This document shows, in pieces, positions 45,012 to 53,450 of a stretch of DNA of 64,000 nucleotides. Source of the DNA: JBDHTQ01 sp039808765 (GTDB taxonomy: Bacteria; Pseudomonadota; Alphaproteobacteria; UBA2400); the NCBI GenBank assembly GCA_039808765.1, contig JBDHTQ010000002.1:186001-250000 (forward strand), written 5' to 3'. The position numbers were made by a program, and so were the translations under genes. Position 1 is the stretch's first letter. Each line of letters starts with the position of its first letter. Below the pieces are notes generated by a model. The model was not told the DNA's origin and made no database searches. It worked only from the letters and a program-made list of their open reading frames with translations.

Positions 45012-45983
45012 ATGACAGGTTTATCGGGGTTGGATTGTCTTTTGACAGGAACAGGTGAACCTCTTTACGTTGTGGTTGTAAGTGGTATCGCTCATCCTTT
45101 GAAAAATCGTCGTGATGATGGCAGGATTGTATGCACTGCTTTGGATGCCGTTACTGATTGTAAAAGGCGGCTGGTCCTGCCTGGTTCGTTTCGCAACGGC
45201 GGCTTTTGTTGTCCTGGTGAAAAATTAGTTGTTCGTGCGTACGAAATTCCTTCAGGTAGAACGGACGAAGAAATTTTTTGTTTTGGAGCGTCACCATTTA
45301 TTCCACGTCATGAAGAGATTGTGCCGGCGTACCGATGCTCGCAAGGGTTTGTGGTGTTAGAGAGATGTATTCATTCTCAATTAACAATACGGGGCGAAGC
45401 TGTACAATTGCCTGTCCTTCATGTCGCGCAACTTGGTCAATCTGGCAGGGTATGCGATGTATGGATACGAATGTCTTATTTTCAAAGTAATTTTGGTATA
45501 ATCAACATGTTAAGTCAGGGCGATATGTTGTTTGAGGGTACGCCGTCCGATGAGATTGTTTCTACAACCCCAGCACTTGGACGTCCTTACTCCGTAGAGT
45601 TGCCAACAAGTGTTAAGGCGACTGTAAGGCGTGTTTTTACTCAAAATTGGGGAGGTTGTTACAATGGCTATGGCCTTGCGCTGGCTGTGGATGGAGATGA
45701 AAAGCAACCTCAAACGGCCCCATTTTGGCGTGTTGTTTATTTACGCGATCGTAATTTAGGATCAAAACTTCAGCCAGGGACAAGGGTTGAGGGCATCGTT
45801 ATTCCTGAAATGTCACCTGTTTCCCCTTTTAATGTTATAGCGGGGGATCCATCAGAGACCATAACCAATTTTCCGTATGTTAGGACTAGTACAATTACCG
45901 ATTTGAGTGTTATTGGATCATCGGATGTGAGGCATACATTTAGAAATAGAATGCAAAATTTTTTGTGGAAGTACTTTAACTAA
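45012..45983 (+). CDS. Hypothetical protein
   Basis: A 323-aa protein of unknown function, with predicted mainly beta structure (many alternating Val/Ile/Leu strands) and no signal peptide or membrane segment from the start chosen. It contains about seven cysteines, including FCCPGEKL. Start choice: ATG 45012 has GAGG eleven bases upstream; earlier in-frame starts (ATG 44946, TTG 44901) give a hydrophobic N-terminus without a ribosome-binding site. An OB-fold or nucleic-acid-binding type of protein would fit the strand pattern, but no motif shows it. It is somewhat AT-rich compared with parE and convergent with the next gene. Confidence 0.6.
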   Translation: MTGLSGLDCLLTGTGEPLYVVVVSGIAHPLKNRRDDGRIVCTALDAVTDCKRRLVLPGSFRNGGFCCPGEKLVVRAYEIPSGRTDEEIFCFGASPFIPRHEEIVPAYRCSQGFVVLERCIHSQLTIRGEAVQLPVLHVAQLGQSGRVCDVWIRMSYFQSNFGIINMLSQGDMLFEGTPSDEIVSTTPALGRPYSVELPTSVKATVRRVFTQNWGGCYNGYGLALAVDGDEKQPQTAPFWRVVYLRDRNLGSKLQPGTRVEGIVIPEMSPVSPFNVIAGDPSETITNFPYVRTSTITDLSVIGSSDVRHTFRNRMQNFLWKYFN

Positions 45984-46036
45984 GGGCGCTATTTAGGGGT
46001 AACCTTGGCGAGTGTATGAACGAAGCAGCAAGACTG

Positions 46037-46085
46037 CGTGCCCGGGCGACAAAGCCAACTGCCGGAACACTTTGTGGTGGGCACG
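46037..46085. other. Extended hairpin between convergent genes
   Basis: CGTGCCC (46037-46043) pairs with GGGCACG (46079-46085), and inside it ACAAAG (46049-46054) pairs with CTTTGT (46070-46075). The GC-rich two-stage stem lies between two convergent genes. There is no U-run on either side, so a standard terminator is not evident; a structured 3' end or small RNA is possible. Confidence 0.4.
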
Positions 46086-46098
46086 ACAGCCCAAATTC

Positions 46099-46854
46099 TT
46101 AACGAACAGTTTTTTTACCAATCGCTTTTTGCACGATTGAGCCTGCAATGCTGTCACAAGATGCGCTTACCCGTGCATATTCAGCGGGGGTATCTACATT
46201 GGCTTGAGCTTGTTTGCGATCTTCCATCAATGATTCGATACGTTTCTTGAGGTAGGGCTGAATATATTTATCCAATTCATCGGCCGCCGCTTCAGGGCTT
46301 TCTACGCGTTGCACGCCAACCGAATTTGCAATATGTTTTAGGTCGTTAAGTAAGCGCTGCTGCCAAACATGAATAAGCAAATTATCAGCTGCAACGTGTT
46401 TGTTTTCATGACCGATGACCTCATTTTCAATGCAGCTTCCTTGCGGTAATTCATTGGCGATATGAATTTTGACGTCGGCAAACTGAAAAATAGCATCTAA
46501 ACTGGCCAAGCTTGCACAGACGGTTTTATCGGGAAATGTAATTGTTTTTACCCGGATGTTTGATGTGAACGTGGCTTTTGTCTGCGTGATTCCCAGGGGT
46601 ACATGTTCGCGATCTAAGGTTTCACCCAGAGTATTGTCTTTTGATTGAGAAAGTGCCTGTAGTTCCCGAATCCCAAGTTGCCGATCTTGTTGAGCAGGTG
46701 CTTGTTTCATCGTTAAATGAACCTCAACCGGTGTGCCATCGGTTGGGCATGCGGCAGCAAACGCTTTTGGCGTAAACGCAAAAGCGTTAAGGAGAAGCAA
46801 AATCAAACAAAAAAATACAAAGTGGGCTAAGCAATTCCCTAAAGAATGACGCAT
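46099..46854 (-). CDS. Exported protein with HExxH motif, putative metallopeptidase
   Basis: A 251-aa protein. The N-terminal signal peptide (about 1-35) has a long hydrophobic core, FVFFCLILLLLNAFAF, with cleavage near KAFA. The motif VIGHENKHVAAD contains HExxH (His149, Glu150, His153), a zinc-metalloprotease-type signature. Its mid-protein position after a beta-rich domain recalls DUF922-type secreted putative proteases, but a third zinc ligand is not certain. Four cysteines in the mature part could form disulfides. I chose ATG 46854, which has AAGGA seven bases upstream, over TTG 46881. Function unproven. Confidence 0.7.
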   Translation of the reverse strand: MRHSLGNCLAHFVFFCLILLLLNAFAFTPKAFAAACPTDGTPVEVHLTMKQAPAQQDRQLGIRELQALSQSKDNTLGETLDREHVPLGITQTKATFTSNIRVKTITFPDKTVCASLASLDAIFQFADVKIHIANELPQGSCIENEVIGHENKHVAADNLLIHVWQQRLLNDLKHIANSVGVQRVESPEAAADELDKYIQPYLKKRIESLMEDRKQAQANVDTPAEYARVSASCDSIAGSIVQKAIGKKTVR

Positions 46855-47017
46855 GCCATGATCCTTGAGCAAAGTAAGCAAATTTATGTCCTACTTTACC
46901 TAAAAGTATTAAGAAAGACGTAAACAAGGTCTGGACGGAAAGGCAAAGCAATGTCATAAATTACCCCATTCGCATGGCCGTTTTACGGGAAAATGCTGCG
47001 GGAAAGGTTTGAAACTC

Positions 47018-47410
47018 ATGGCTCGAAAAAATACGCTGGCCTCTTGGTTATCGCAGGTGCAGATCCGTTGGCTTACGCTGCGGCGCGGTGAATATGTGGG
47101 AGCGGATGACTACGGCAATCGATACTATCGCGACCGCAGACACCTTTTGCATGGTCGTGAAAGACGCTGGGTACTGTTTAAAGGCATGCCAGAGGCTTCG
47201 CTCGTTCCGCCGGAGTGGCATGGATGGCTCCATCATACAATGGATGCGCCAATCGCTAAAGATAGTCCGTATCAGCAGGAATGGGTTAAGCCGCACCAAC
47301 CTAATCATACAGGCACGCAACAGGCTTACTATCCCCCCGGGCATCCTCTAGAAGGTGGACAACGCGCGACGGCGACGGGTGATTATCAAGCATGGACACC
47401 GGAGGCCTAA
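47018..47410 (+). CDS. NDUFA12-family complex I accessory subunit (17.2 kDa type)
   Basis: A 130-aa protein with the family core LRRGEYVGADDYGNRYYRD, RRWVLFKGMPEASLVPPEWHGWLHH. NDUFA12 homologues are accessory subunits of respiratory complex I in alphaproteobacteria and mitochondria, so its presence supports the taxonomic placement and aerobic respiration. ATG 47018 has GGAAAGG upstream; the in-frame TTG 47009 is less likely. mlaD begins three bases after its stop, and the NDUFA12-mlaD-DUF2155 order is widespread in alphaproteobacteria. Confidence 0.95.
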   Translation: MARKNTLASWLSQVQIRWLTLRRGEYVGADDYGNRYYRDRRHLLHGRERRWVLFKGMPEASLVPPEWHGWLHHTMDAPIAKDSPYQQEWVKPHQPNHTGTQQAYYPPGHPLEGGQRATATGDYQAWTPEA

Positions 47411-47413
47411 ACC

Positions 47414-47959
47414 ATGCGTCATAATATGATTGAAACGGTCATGGGAGCGATTGTGTTGGGGGTGGCTATTGTTTTCTTTATGTTTGCCATGAAGACATCA
47501 CAATTTGATCGCGGTGGCGGGTACGACCTAAATGCCGCATTTGCCAATGCAAACGGGTTGGTTGCAGGGTCAGATGTGCGTGTAGGCGGCGTAAAGGTTG
47601 GTAGTGTTTCATCATTAAGTCTGGATGCACAAAGCTATCAAGCTGTGGCCCATCTTAAAATTAATAACGGCATCAGCCTTCCTAAAGACACGAGCGCTAC
47701 CATTCGCTCAGAGAGTTTAATGGGAGGAAAATATCTCGCTCTGGAACCCGGTGGCGATGATGCAATGCTTAAAGATGGGGGGCGTATTGAATACACGCAA
47801 TCCACGCCCGACCTTGAGCAGATGCTTGGACAAGCCATATTCAGTATGTCAGGTGCAAATAAAAAAGACGCTGAAAAATCGGATACATCCGATCGCTCAA
47901 CATCAGAAACTGCAGCACCTCCTTCATCTGAACTTTCACCGACAGAGGGTCAGCCTTGA
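47414..47959 (+). CDS. mlaD: MlaD, phospholipid transport MCE-domain protein
   Basis: A 181-aa inner-membrane-anchored periplasmic protein of the Mla pathway that maintains outer-membrane lipid asymmetry. One N-terminal membrane helix (about 8-26) is followed by a single MCE domain: YDLNAAFANANGLVAGSDVRVGGVKVGSV. The C-terminal tail (about 145-181) is Ser/Thr/Pro-rich and disordered. GGAGG lies eight bases before the ATG. It overlaps the next gene by four bases. The other Mla genes are not in the window. Confidence 0.93.
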   Translation: MRHNMIETVMGAIVLGVAIVFFMFAMKTSQFDRGGGYDLNAAFANANGLVAGSDVRVGGVKVGSVSSLSLDAQSYQAVAHLKINNGISLPKDTSATIRSESLMGGKYLALEPGGDDAMLKDGGRIEYTQSTPDLEQMLGQAIFSMSGANKKDAEKSDTSDRSTSETAAPPSSELSPTEGQP

Positions 47960-48786
47960 GAATCTTTTCGGCAGTTTATGCGTGGGCATTCATCTTTTTC
48001 GTCTTGGCTAACACTGGTGGCCAGGCACAGCTTTTAAGCACGCAAAAGCCTATGCCGCTGGTTAGTCAAATAGAAAAATCATCGCGTGAAAATAGTTCTG
48101 TTGATCAAAATGTTTCCGGCAATGGCCTTAATTCTGACGATACCGATTCATCCACAGCGACTGACGATTTGTCTGCTTCAGCAAACGCTAATGAGGCCGA
48201 TCAAAGCTTAAATACGCTAGAACAGGCACCCGCCGCGACCAATCAAACAACCCCACCCAGCACAGAAAACCTGCCCGCACAGCCAGTAGAGCAGCCAGCG
48301 CAGACCGCAGCAGCACAACAGCCAGCGCAGCACGTCGGTGAGCAGCGTGCAATTGCTGTCTTGCAGGTGCTTGATAAAATTTCTGCCCGTGCAACAACCT
48401 TACAAGTTCCGGTAGGGAGCACAGCTGCGTTTGGCTTGCTCGTGATTAAAGTAGAGACGTGCCGTGCATCGTCTCCGAGTGAAGCGCCTGAATCTGCCGC
48501 CTTTCTTGAAATTAAAGAAATTGATGTGAATAGCCTGCAACCAAAGGATGAGGCTCGCGATTCACGCTTGCAAAAAGATCTGCTCTTGTATTCAGGGTGG
48601 ATGTTTGCATCCAGTCCTGCTTTGGCTGCGCTTGAGAACCCAGTTTATGACGTGACCGTTTTGGCCTGTGAAAATGCAATTGACAGTTATTTAAATGGTG
48701 CAGGTGAAGCGCCTGAAGCAGCAAATGCTTCAAATGGCAAAAAAACATCCTCTGAAAAGCCCGTAGTAGAAACACCCGAAGACTGA
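47956..48786 (+). CDS. DUF2155 exported protein
   Basis: A 276-aa protein with a signal peptide (about 1-24, ending near GGQA), a long low-complexity Ser/Ala/Gln/Pro linker (about 40-130), and a C-terminal DUF2155 domain (about 130-235). That domain contains AIAVLQVLDKISARATTLQVPVG, VIKVETCRAS and YSGWMFASSPALAALENPVYDV. The start is TTG 47956, overlapping the mlaD stop, with GAGGG upstream. DUF2155 proteins sit with NDUFA12 and mlaD in alphaproteobacteria; aat, which often follows, is elsewhere here. Function unknown. Confidence 0.88.
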   Translation: MRIFSAVYAWAFIFFVLANTGGQAQLLSTQKPMPLVSQIEKSSRENSSVDQNVSGNGLNSDDTDSSTATDDLSASANANEADQSLNTLEQAPAATNQTTPPSTENLPAQPVEQPAQTAAAQQPAQHVGEQRAIAVLQVLDKISARATTLQVPVGSTAAFGLLVIKVETCRASSPSEAPESAAFLEIKEIDVNSLQPKDEARDSRLQKDLLLYSGWMFASSPALAALENPVYDVTVLACENAIDSYLNGAGEAPEAANASNGKKTSSEKPVVETPED

Positions 48787-48821
48787 TAGTTTTAGCTTGA
48801 GTGAAAGAAAGGTAAGAGGTA

Positions 48822-49100
48822 ATGACCGAAACCGATATCATTCAAATCACCCGCGATGCGATCATTGTCCTAATGGTTGTCAGCGGCCCCATTCTTACAA
48901 TTGCAATGATTGTTGGCTTGGTTATCTCGCTTGTTCAAGCGTTAACGCAAATTCAGGAAAGCACCATTGCGTTTGTTCCTAAAATTATGATCATGTTTTT
49001 GTCTCTGACATTCTTGCTACCATTTATGACACAAAAACTTACGGATTTTGGTAACCGTTTGCCTGACTTGATCATTCAAGCCGGTACGGCTGAGGATTAA
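48822..49100 (+). CDS. fliQ: Flagellar export apparatus protein FliQ
   Basis: A 92-aa integral membrane protein of the flagellar type III export gate, with two transmembrane helices (about 15-40 and 53-75). Hallmarks: LVISLVQALTQIQESTIAFVPKI and the typical LTFLLPFM. It starts after a GAAAG/AAGAGG site and leads directly into fliR. It probably forms an operon with fliR and flhB, separated from the DUF2155 gene by 35 bases. Confidence 0.95.
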   Translation: MTETDIIQITRDAIIVLMVVSGPILTIAMIVGLVISLVQALTQIQESTIAFVPKIMIMFLSLTFLLPFMTQKLTDFGNRLPDLIIQAGTAED

Positions 49101-49102
49101 TG

Positions 49103-49876
49103 ATGGAAAACATGCTTTCGCAACTGATCGGCACGCAGCTTTTTGCGGCGCTTATGATTTTTGCGCGCGTGGGAACAGCTTTTGTGTGGATGCCCGGCGT
49201 GGGTGAATCTTTTGTTTCACCGCGTGTACGTTTGCTCTTTGCATTGATGGTTTCTGTTCTTTTGACACCCGTTTTAGGCTCTCATATACCACCAATACCA
49301 TCGCAGGTTATGATGTTATTTGCCTATATTGCCGGGGAGATTTTTTATGGTTTTTTTCTTGGTATGATGGCTCGTTTTTTGATGGTGGTAATTGAAGTTA
49401 CAGGCATGATCATTGCAATGCAACTTTCTCTGGCGAATGCGTCAGTTTTTAATCCAGCGATGGCGAGTCAAAGTTCGCTTGTGGGTGCGCTTTTGGGCGT
49501 GATGTCGATTACATTGTTTTTTGCAACTGATCTTCATCATCTTTTGTTGTTGGCTGTTGCCGATAGTTACACCATTTTTTTGCCAGCAACCTTGCCAAAC
49601 TTTCAAGATTTTTCGGCTGCATATAGCTCGCTTTTAGCGGACGGGTTCCAGATTGCTGTGCAATTGGCGGCTCCCTTTATTATCCTGGGGTTGGTTTTTT
49701 ATTTGGGATTAGGGTTGCTGGCGCGCTTGATGCCGCAATTACAGATTTTTTTCATTGCAATACCTGTGCAGATATATTTTGGGCTCATGTTATTGGGTCT
49801 CGTTTTGTCGGCGACCATGATGGTTTGGCTTCGCTATGCGCAAGCAACGCTCAATACTTTTTTGGATATCGGTTAG
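49103..49876 (+). CDS. fliR: Flagellar export apparatus protein FliR
   Basis: A 257-aa membrane protein with about six hydrophobic helices. Family motifs: FARVGTAFVWMPGVGESFVSPRVRL, YIAGEIFYGFFLGMMARFL and LAAPFIILGLVFYLGLGLLARLMPQLQIFF. It is part of the FliPQR export pore. Two consecutive ATG codons at 49100 and 49103 are possible; 49103 has the better distance (six bases) from AGGA. The first overlaps the fliQ stop. flhB follows after three bases. Confidence 0.96.
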   Translation: MENMLSQLIGTQLFAALMIFARVGTAFVWMPGVGESFVSPRVRLLFALMVSVLLTPVLGSHIPPIPSQVMMLFAYIAGEIFYGFFLGMMARFLMVVIEVTGMIIAMQLSLANASVFNPAMASQSSLVGALLGVMSITLFFATDLHHLLLLAVADSYTIFLPATLPNFQDFSAAYSSLLADGFQIAVQLAAPFIILGLVFYLGLGLLARLMPQLQIFFIAIPVQIYFGLMLLGLVLSATMMVWLRYAQATLNTFLDIG

Positions 49877-49879
49877 ACC

Positions 49880-50968
49880 ATGTCTGAAAGCGATGACGAG
49901 AGCGGTAAAACCGAGGAACCCACCCAGCATAAACTGGATGAGGCTCGTAAAAAAGGTGAGGTGCCAACCTCGCGCGAGATCAATCACTGGTTTATGTTTT
50001 TGGCTGCGGCTTTGTTTCTTTTTATTTTTTCTGGATCAACAGCAACAAATCTTACGCTTTCATTACAGGTATTTATTGATCATTCTTATGACTTGGCGGC
50101 AAGCAATCCGGGCGATGTGGGAAGTATTCTGTGGCAAGGTTTGATTGTTCTCACTAAAGCAGTTGTATTGCCTTTTCTCATTTTTTTTATCGCAGCAGCC
50201 GCAGGAACGCTTTTACAAATTGGGCCTATGTGGGCACCTGACCATTTGATGCCGAAGTTAGAACGTATTTCTTTTTTGCAAGGTGTGGGGAGGCTTTTTT
50301 CTCGCCGCTCTGTGATGGAGTTTTTAAAAGGATTGACCAAGCTTACTGTCGTGGGCGTGCTTGTTTTATGGTTGATGTGGCCTGCATTGCCTGCGCTTGA
50401 GCACTTATTAGATGCAACCCCCATTACGATGTTAAACGAAACGTGGTTACTTGCGTTGCGCGTTTTGGGCGGGGCCGTTGCACTGATGATGATTGTTGCG
50501 ATTTTGGATTATTTGATTCAGCGTTTAATGTTTATGCAAAAAATGCGGATGAGCAAAACCGAACTCAAAGAGGAATATAAACGTTCGGAGGGTGATCCCC
50601 AGATTAAGCAACGCATTCGCCAAATTAGAATGGAACGCGCACGTCAGCGTATGATGTCAGACGTGCCTAAAGCGGATGTTATCATTACAAACCCCGAGCA
50701 CTACGCCGTGGCACTTAAGTATGACCCAAAGGTGAATGTTGCACCGGTTGTTGTTGCAATGGGGTTGGATTTGATCGCGCAAAAAATTAAAGAGATCGCT
50801 AAAGAACACAAAATTCCTATCGTCGAAAATCCGCCTTTAGCGCGGGCATTATACGCAAGTTCAAAAATTGATCAGGAAATTCCCACAGATCACTATCGAG
50901 CAGTAGCAGAAGTAATCTCCTACATCTTTAAATTAAAAAACAAATCAATGCCAAATCGTTCGCGTTAA
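49880..50968 (+). CDS. flhB: Flagellar export switch protein FlhB
   Basis: A 362-aa protein with four membrane helices (within about 33-215) and a C-terminal cytoplasmic domain that governs the hook-to-filament substrate switch. The N-terminus reads GKTEEPTQHKLDEARKKGEV, as expected. The autocleavage site is NPEH (Asn271-Pro272-Glu273-His274) in IITNPEHYAVALKYD, where the canonical form is NPTH; Asn and Pro, which flank the cut, are kept. The C-terminal domain continues with PVVVAMGLDLIAQKIKEIA. It is the last gene of the rightward fliQ-fliR-flhB group. Confidence 0.95.
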   Translation: MSESDDESGKTEEPTQHKLDEARKKGEVPTSREINHWFMFLAAALFLFIFSGSTATNLTLSLQVFIDHSYDLAASNPGDVGSILWQGLIVLTKAVVLPFLIFFIAAAAGTLLQIGPMWAPDHLMPKLERISFLQGVGRLFSRRSVMEFLKGLTKLTVVGVLVLWLMWPALPALEHLLDATPITMLNETWLLALRVLGGAVALMMIVAILDYLIQRLMFMQKMRMSKTELKEEYKRSEGDPQIKQRIRQIRMERARQRMMSDVPKADVIITNPEHYAVALKYDPKVNVAPVVVAMGLDLIAQKIKEIAKEHKIPIVENPPLARALYASSKIDQEIPTDHYRAVAEVISYIFKLKNKSMPNRSR

Positions 50969-50996
50969 TTAATAGCGGGGATTGCGACGTAAAACA

Positions 50997-51992
50997 TCAC
51001 ATCAAGCCAAGGGAAACGGCAGCTTGGTCAAGCCTTCTTCGTCTTGTAATTAAGCGTTCGGCTTGGCGGGTCATCAATACCCTTTGTTGTTTTGATAATT
51101 CCAACGGCGTTAATGTCTTCAAAATTTCATCTTCATCAATGCGGTGAATTAACCGTAAAAATTCAGCTGTATTAGCTTGACATGATGTGTGCATTAAAGC
51201 AGACATAAAGGGCATAATGACTTTTTCTTGAACTTCTTCTGTCTCGGAAGTTTCTGATGCTAGGATAGCATCCATTCCATCACGATGTAAGGCACGTTGG
51301 CGTAACATTCTGAGAGGCATATTTTTAGGAGTGGGATAAGTTTGCTCTTTACTAATGAGGATTGTTGTTCGCGGTTCTAGTGGTAAGCCGAGCCACAGAT
51401 TGAACAGGCAGAGTCTGTTGAAATCGTACGCTAAGTTTGGATCCTTATTCACTTTAAAAAAGCTGGCAAGTTTATTTGCTATGGTAGGGGGAACGCCGTT
51501 CTCAAGGGGGATTGCATCACTGGCATCAGTGAGGAGTTCTGTGTGCGAAAGATCCAGAAATGTTGCGATGCCATAGAAAGTTGGATTTTTACCATAATCT
51601 ACTATAGATTTATCACAAACGGGTGCTTTACAGATTCTTGCAAGTTTAGCAAAGAGAATATGGAGAAGATGTCGATTCTTCACAGTGTCGATACTCAATT
51701 CATCACTTTCATGCTGATGTTCTTTGTCTATTTCAAAACTTTCATGCTGATGTTCTTTGTCTATTTCAAAACTTTCATGCTGATGTTCTTTGTCTATTTC
51801 AAAATTCGCTAAAAGACACATTTTGTTTTGCTCAGCCGGACCCAACCTAAAAAGCCGATACGGAAAATCTGTCGGGTATATATGTCCCCAACCTCTGGGG
51901 ATTTGCTGCCATTGCTTATCAAATTTGACGACTGGAGGGAGGAAAGGGGGGGATTTTACGAAGGGGGCTTCCACAGGCGATGCCATTGTCAT
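50997..51992 (-). CDS. Hypothetical protein, member 1 of a local paralogous family, with triple 11-aa repeat
   Basis: A 331-aa protein of unknown function. After a proline-rich N-terminus (about 1-60), three perfect copies of FEIDKEHQHES span about residues 64-96. The following region contains LARICKAPVC, YGIATFLD and YDFNRLCLFNLWLG, which align in the same order with the two family members at 53451-54320 and 54336-55277. The C-terminal ~60 residues are charged and helical. The element order vaguely recalls HipA/PI-kinase-like folds but no catalytic residues stand out. It is leftward, convergent with flhB, with GGAAT before the ATG. Confidence 0.65.
   Translation of the reverse strand: MTMASPVEAPFVKSPPFLPPVVKFDKQWQQIPRGWGHIYPTDFPYRLFRLGPAEQNKMCLLANFEIDKEHQHESFEIDKEHQHESFEIDKEHQHESDELSIDTVKNRHLLHILFAKLARICKAPVCDKSIVDYGKNPTFYGIATFLDLSHTELLTDASDAIPLENGVPPTIANKLASFFKVNKDPNLAYDFNRLCLFNLWLGLPLEPRTTILISKEQTYPTPKNMPLRMLRQRALHRDGMDAILASETSETEEVQEKVIMPFMSALMHTSCQANTAEFLRLIHRIDEDEILKTLTPLELSKQQRVLMTRQAERLITRRRRLDQAAVSLGLM
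51705..51803. repeat. Three perfect 33-bp tandem copies (coding)
   Basis: Units at 51705-51737, 51738-51770 and 51771-51803 are identical base for base and encode the 11-residue repeat on the minus strand in frame. Perfect identity at the third codon position indicates recent expansion. Confidence 0.95.
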
Positions 51993-52221
51993 TTATAATT
52001 CCATTCAAATTATTTTTAATTCGCTCATGCTAGCTAGTTGTTTCAATTATTTCAACGGAAAAATAATTTTTGATTCAAGATTTTCTTGGGTGGGTATGTT
52101 CATAGGGTTTTATTTAAACGAGAAAGAATAAATTAGGCGTGGGCAGAGTTTCTACAACGGCTCTGCCCCACACGACTGTGTCTTCCGGTGTTCTGCTCTT
52201 GCTGTCTCAGCTAAGCACTCA

Positions 52222-53223
52222 CTATGATCCCTGACCAGGTTGGTTTGGGCGAACCTGGGGTGCTTGAGGTTGAGTATTGTTCGGCTCTGGTACGGGTGCT
52301 TCAAAACCGGCTGCATTAAGCCTCGATAAGTCGACATTTTGGGGCTCTTCAGTATGGGTTAGATCGTATGCAGTCCGCCCAAGCAATCCCCCTAAATCCG
52401 CAAAGATACCCTGATCAACCGTATCTATGCCCCCAACTCTATTGACGAGGGATCTTGTAATTCCCCCTACAATAAAGCCAGCCACTGGCACCTGCTCGAT
52501 GCCAGAGATGACTGCTTCGCCATATTCACCTTTTCCTGCTGCAATTGCGATATGTAGAGGGGTTGTGTCAGCGCCAGCTTCAACAGCATCTGCTGCTGTC
52601 CCGCCGTCGGCGAGAGTTGATGCAGCTGCTACCCCACCCACTGCAAGCCCAGCAGCAATACCGCCAACTTTCGCCATACTATGCACTGCTCGCGTGCCCA
52701 AGCCAGTTTGCAAAGACGTTTTGCGTACATGACCGGGGGGAAATTCTGGAACGCCATGAGGTCCATTAATAGCTCGGCCTTTAAAGCCAAGACTATTTCT
52801 CTCGCGTACATCGGCCATAACGTCAGTAATATTTTCTAGGGTTGCTGCCCCACCATGCTGAGGATCAAAGGCTTTGTTTAGAATATTAACAAATTGCTCT
52901 CGTGCTGTGGCATTGACGATTCTCTTTTCTAAGAAAGCATCGCGGTCGAACGGAATCGTTTCAGGATTTTGTCCTCCAATTCGTAACTCCCCTAACTTTT
53001 TATTTTGTTCGGCGTAAAACGCTTGTTCGCTGGCGGCAAGTTCGGTAAGTATTTGATACTGCTCTGGCGTCATTTTCTTTGTCGCTTCATAAATCGACGT
53101 CGCTTTCTCAACGGTCATCATTGGCGTTGGTGTGGCTGAAGCAGTATCTCTGATTAGAGTGTATTTCGGCTTTCCATGCGAATCTCTGGTGATATTATCT
53201 GAGTTTGTGTTTACACCCGACAT
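52222..53223 (-). CDS. Hypothetical protein with single ankyrin-like and glycine-rich hydrophobic segments
   Basis: A 333-aa protein of unknown function. The N-terminal ~160 residues are polar and helical. A Gly/Ala-rich hydrophobic segment, AKVGGIAAGLAVGGVAAA (about 190-207), is followed by DTTPLHIAIAAGKGEYGEAV, which reads like part of one ankyrin repeat, and by a second hydrophobic segment with PVAGFIVGGITRSLV (about 246-260). The C-terminal tail is Pro/Gln/Asn-rich. There is no signal peptide. An excellent AAGGA site is eight bases upstream of the ATG. The composition would suit a secreted effector inserted in membranes, but nothing proves that. It sits inside the accessory block between flhB and maf. 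Confidence 0.6.
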   Translation of the reverse strand: MSGVNTNSDNITRDSHGKPKYTLIRDTASATPTPMMTVEKATSIYEATKKMTPEQYQILTELAASEQAFYAEQNKKLGELRIGGQNPETIPFDRDAFLEKRIVNATAREQFVNILNKAFDPQHGGAATLENITDVMADVRERNSLGFKGRAINGPHGVPEFPPGHVRKTSLQTGLGTRAVHSMAKVGGIAAGLAVGGVAAASTLADGGTAADAVEAGADTTPLHIAIAAGKGEYGEAVISGIEQVPVAGFIVGGITRSLVNRVGGIDTVDQGIFADLGGLLGRTAYDLTHTEEPQNVDLSRLNAAGFEAPVPEPNNTQPQAPQVRPNQPGQGS

Positions 53224-53450
53224 TCATGATATCCTTTTTTAAAAGTGCTAAAGTATTCTATAATCATAGATAATAAGACTTAATAAACCGTGTGCATTTT
53301 TACAATTAGTGTTATATTCTAACTAAATAAGACGCTTTTTATCCTGTTAAAATTTAAAAGTTTTTTAGTGAACAAAGGCAAATTTTTCGTCTCACAGCAC
53401 GGATGTGTTTGAGTAAAGAAAATGCTCAATAGAAATGTCATTATTTTGAT

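Noticed and set aside
46016..46102. 28-codon frame across the hairpin between convergent genes
   Set aside because: Too short, no ribosome-binding site; the RNA structure explains the conservation-like appearance better.
48822..50968. fliQ-fliR-flhB as a non-flagellar (virulence) type III secretion system
   Set aside because: Sequence motifs read as flagellar, and fliP at the right edge also matches the flagellar type; no injectisome genes are present.
51543..51812. 89-codon plus-strand frame with repeated Phe/Met/Leu stretch
   Set aside because: It is the antisense reading of the 33-bp repeat in the minus-strand gene and has no start signal.
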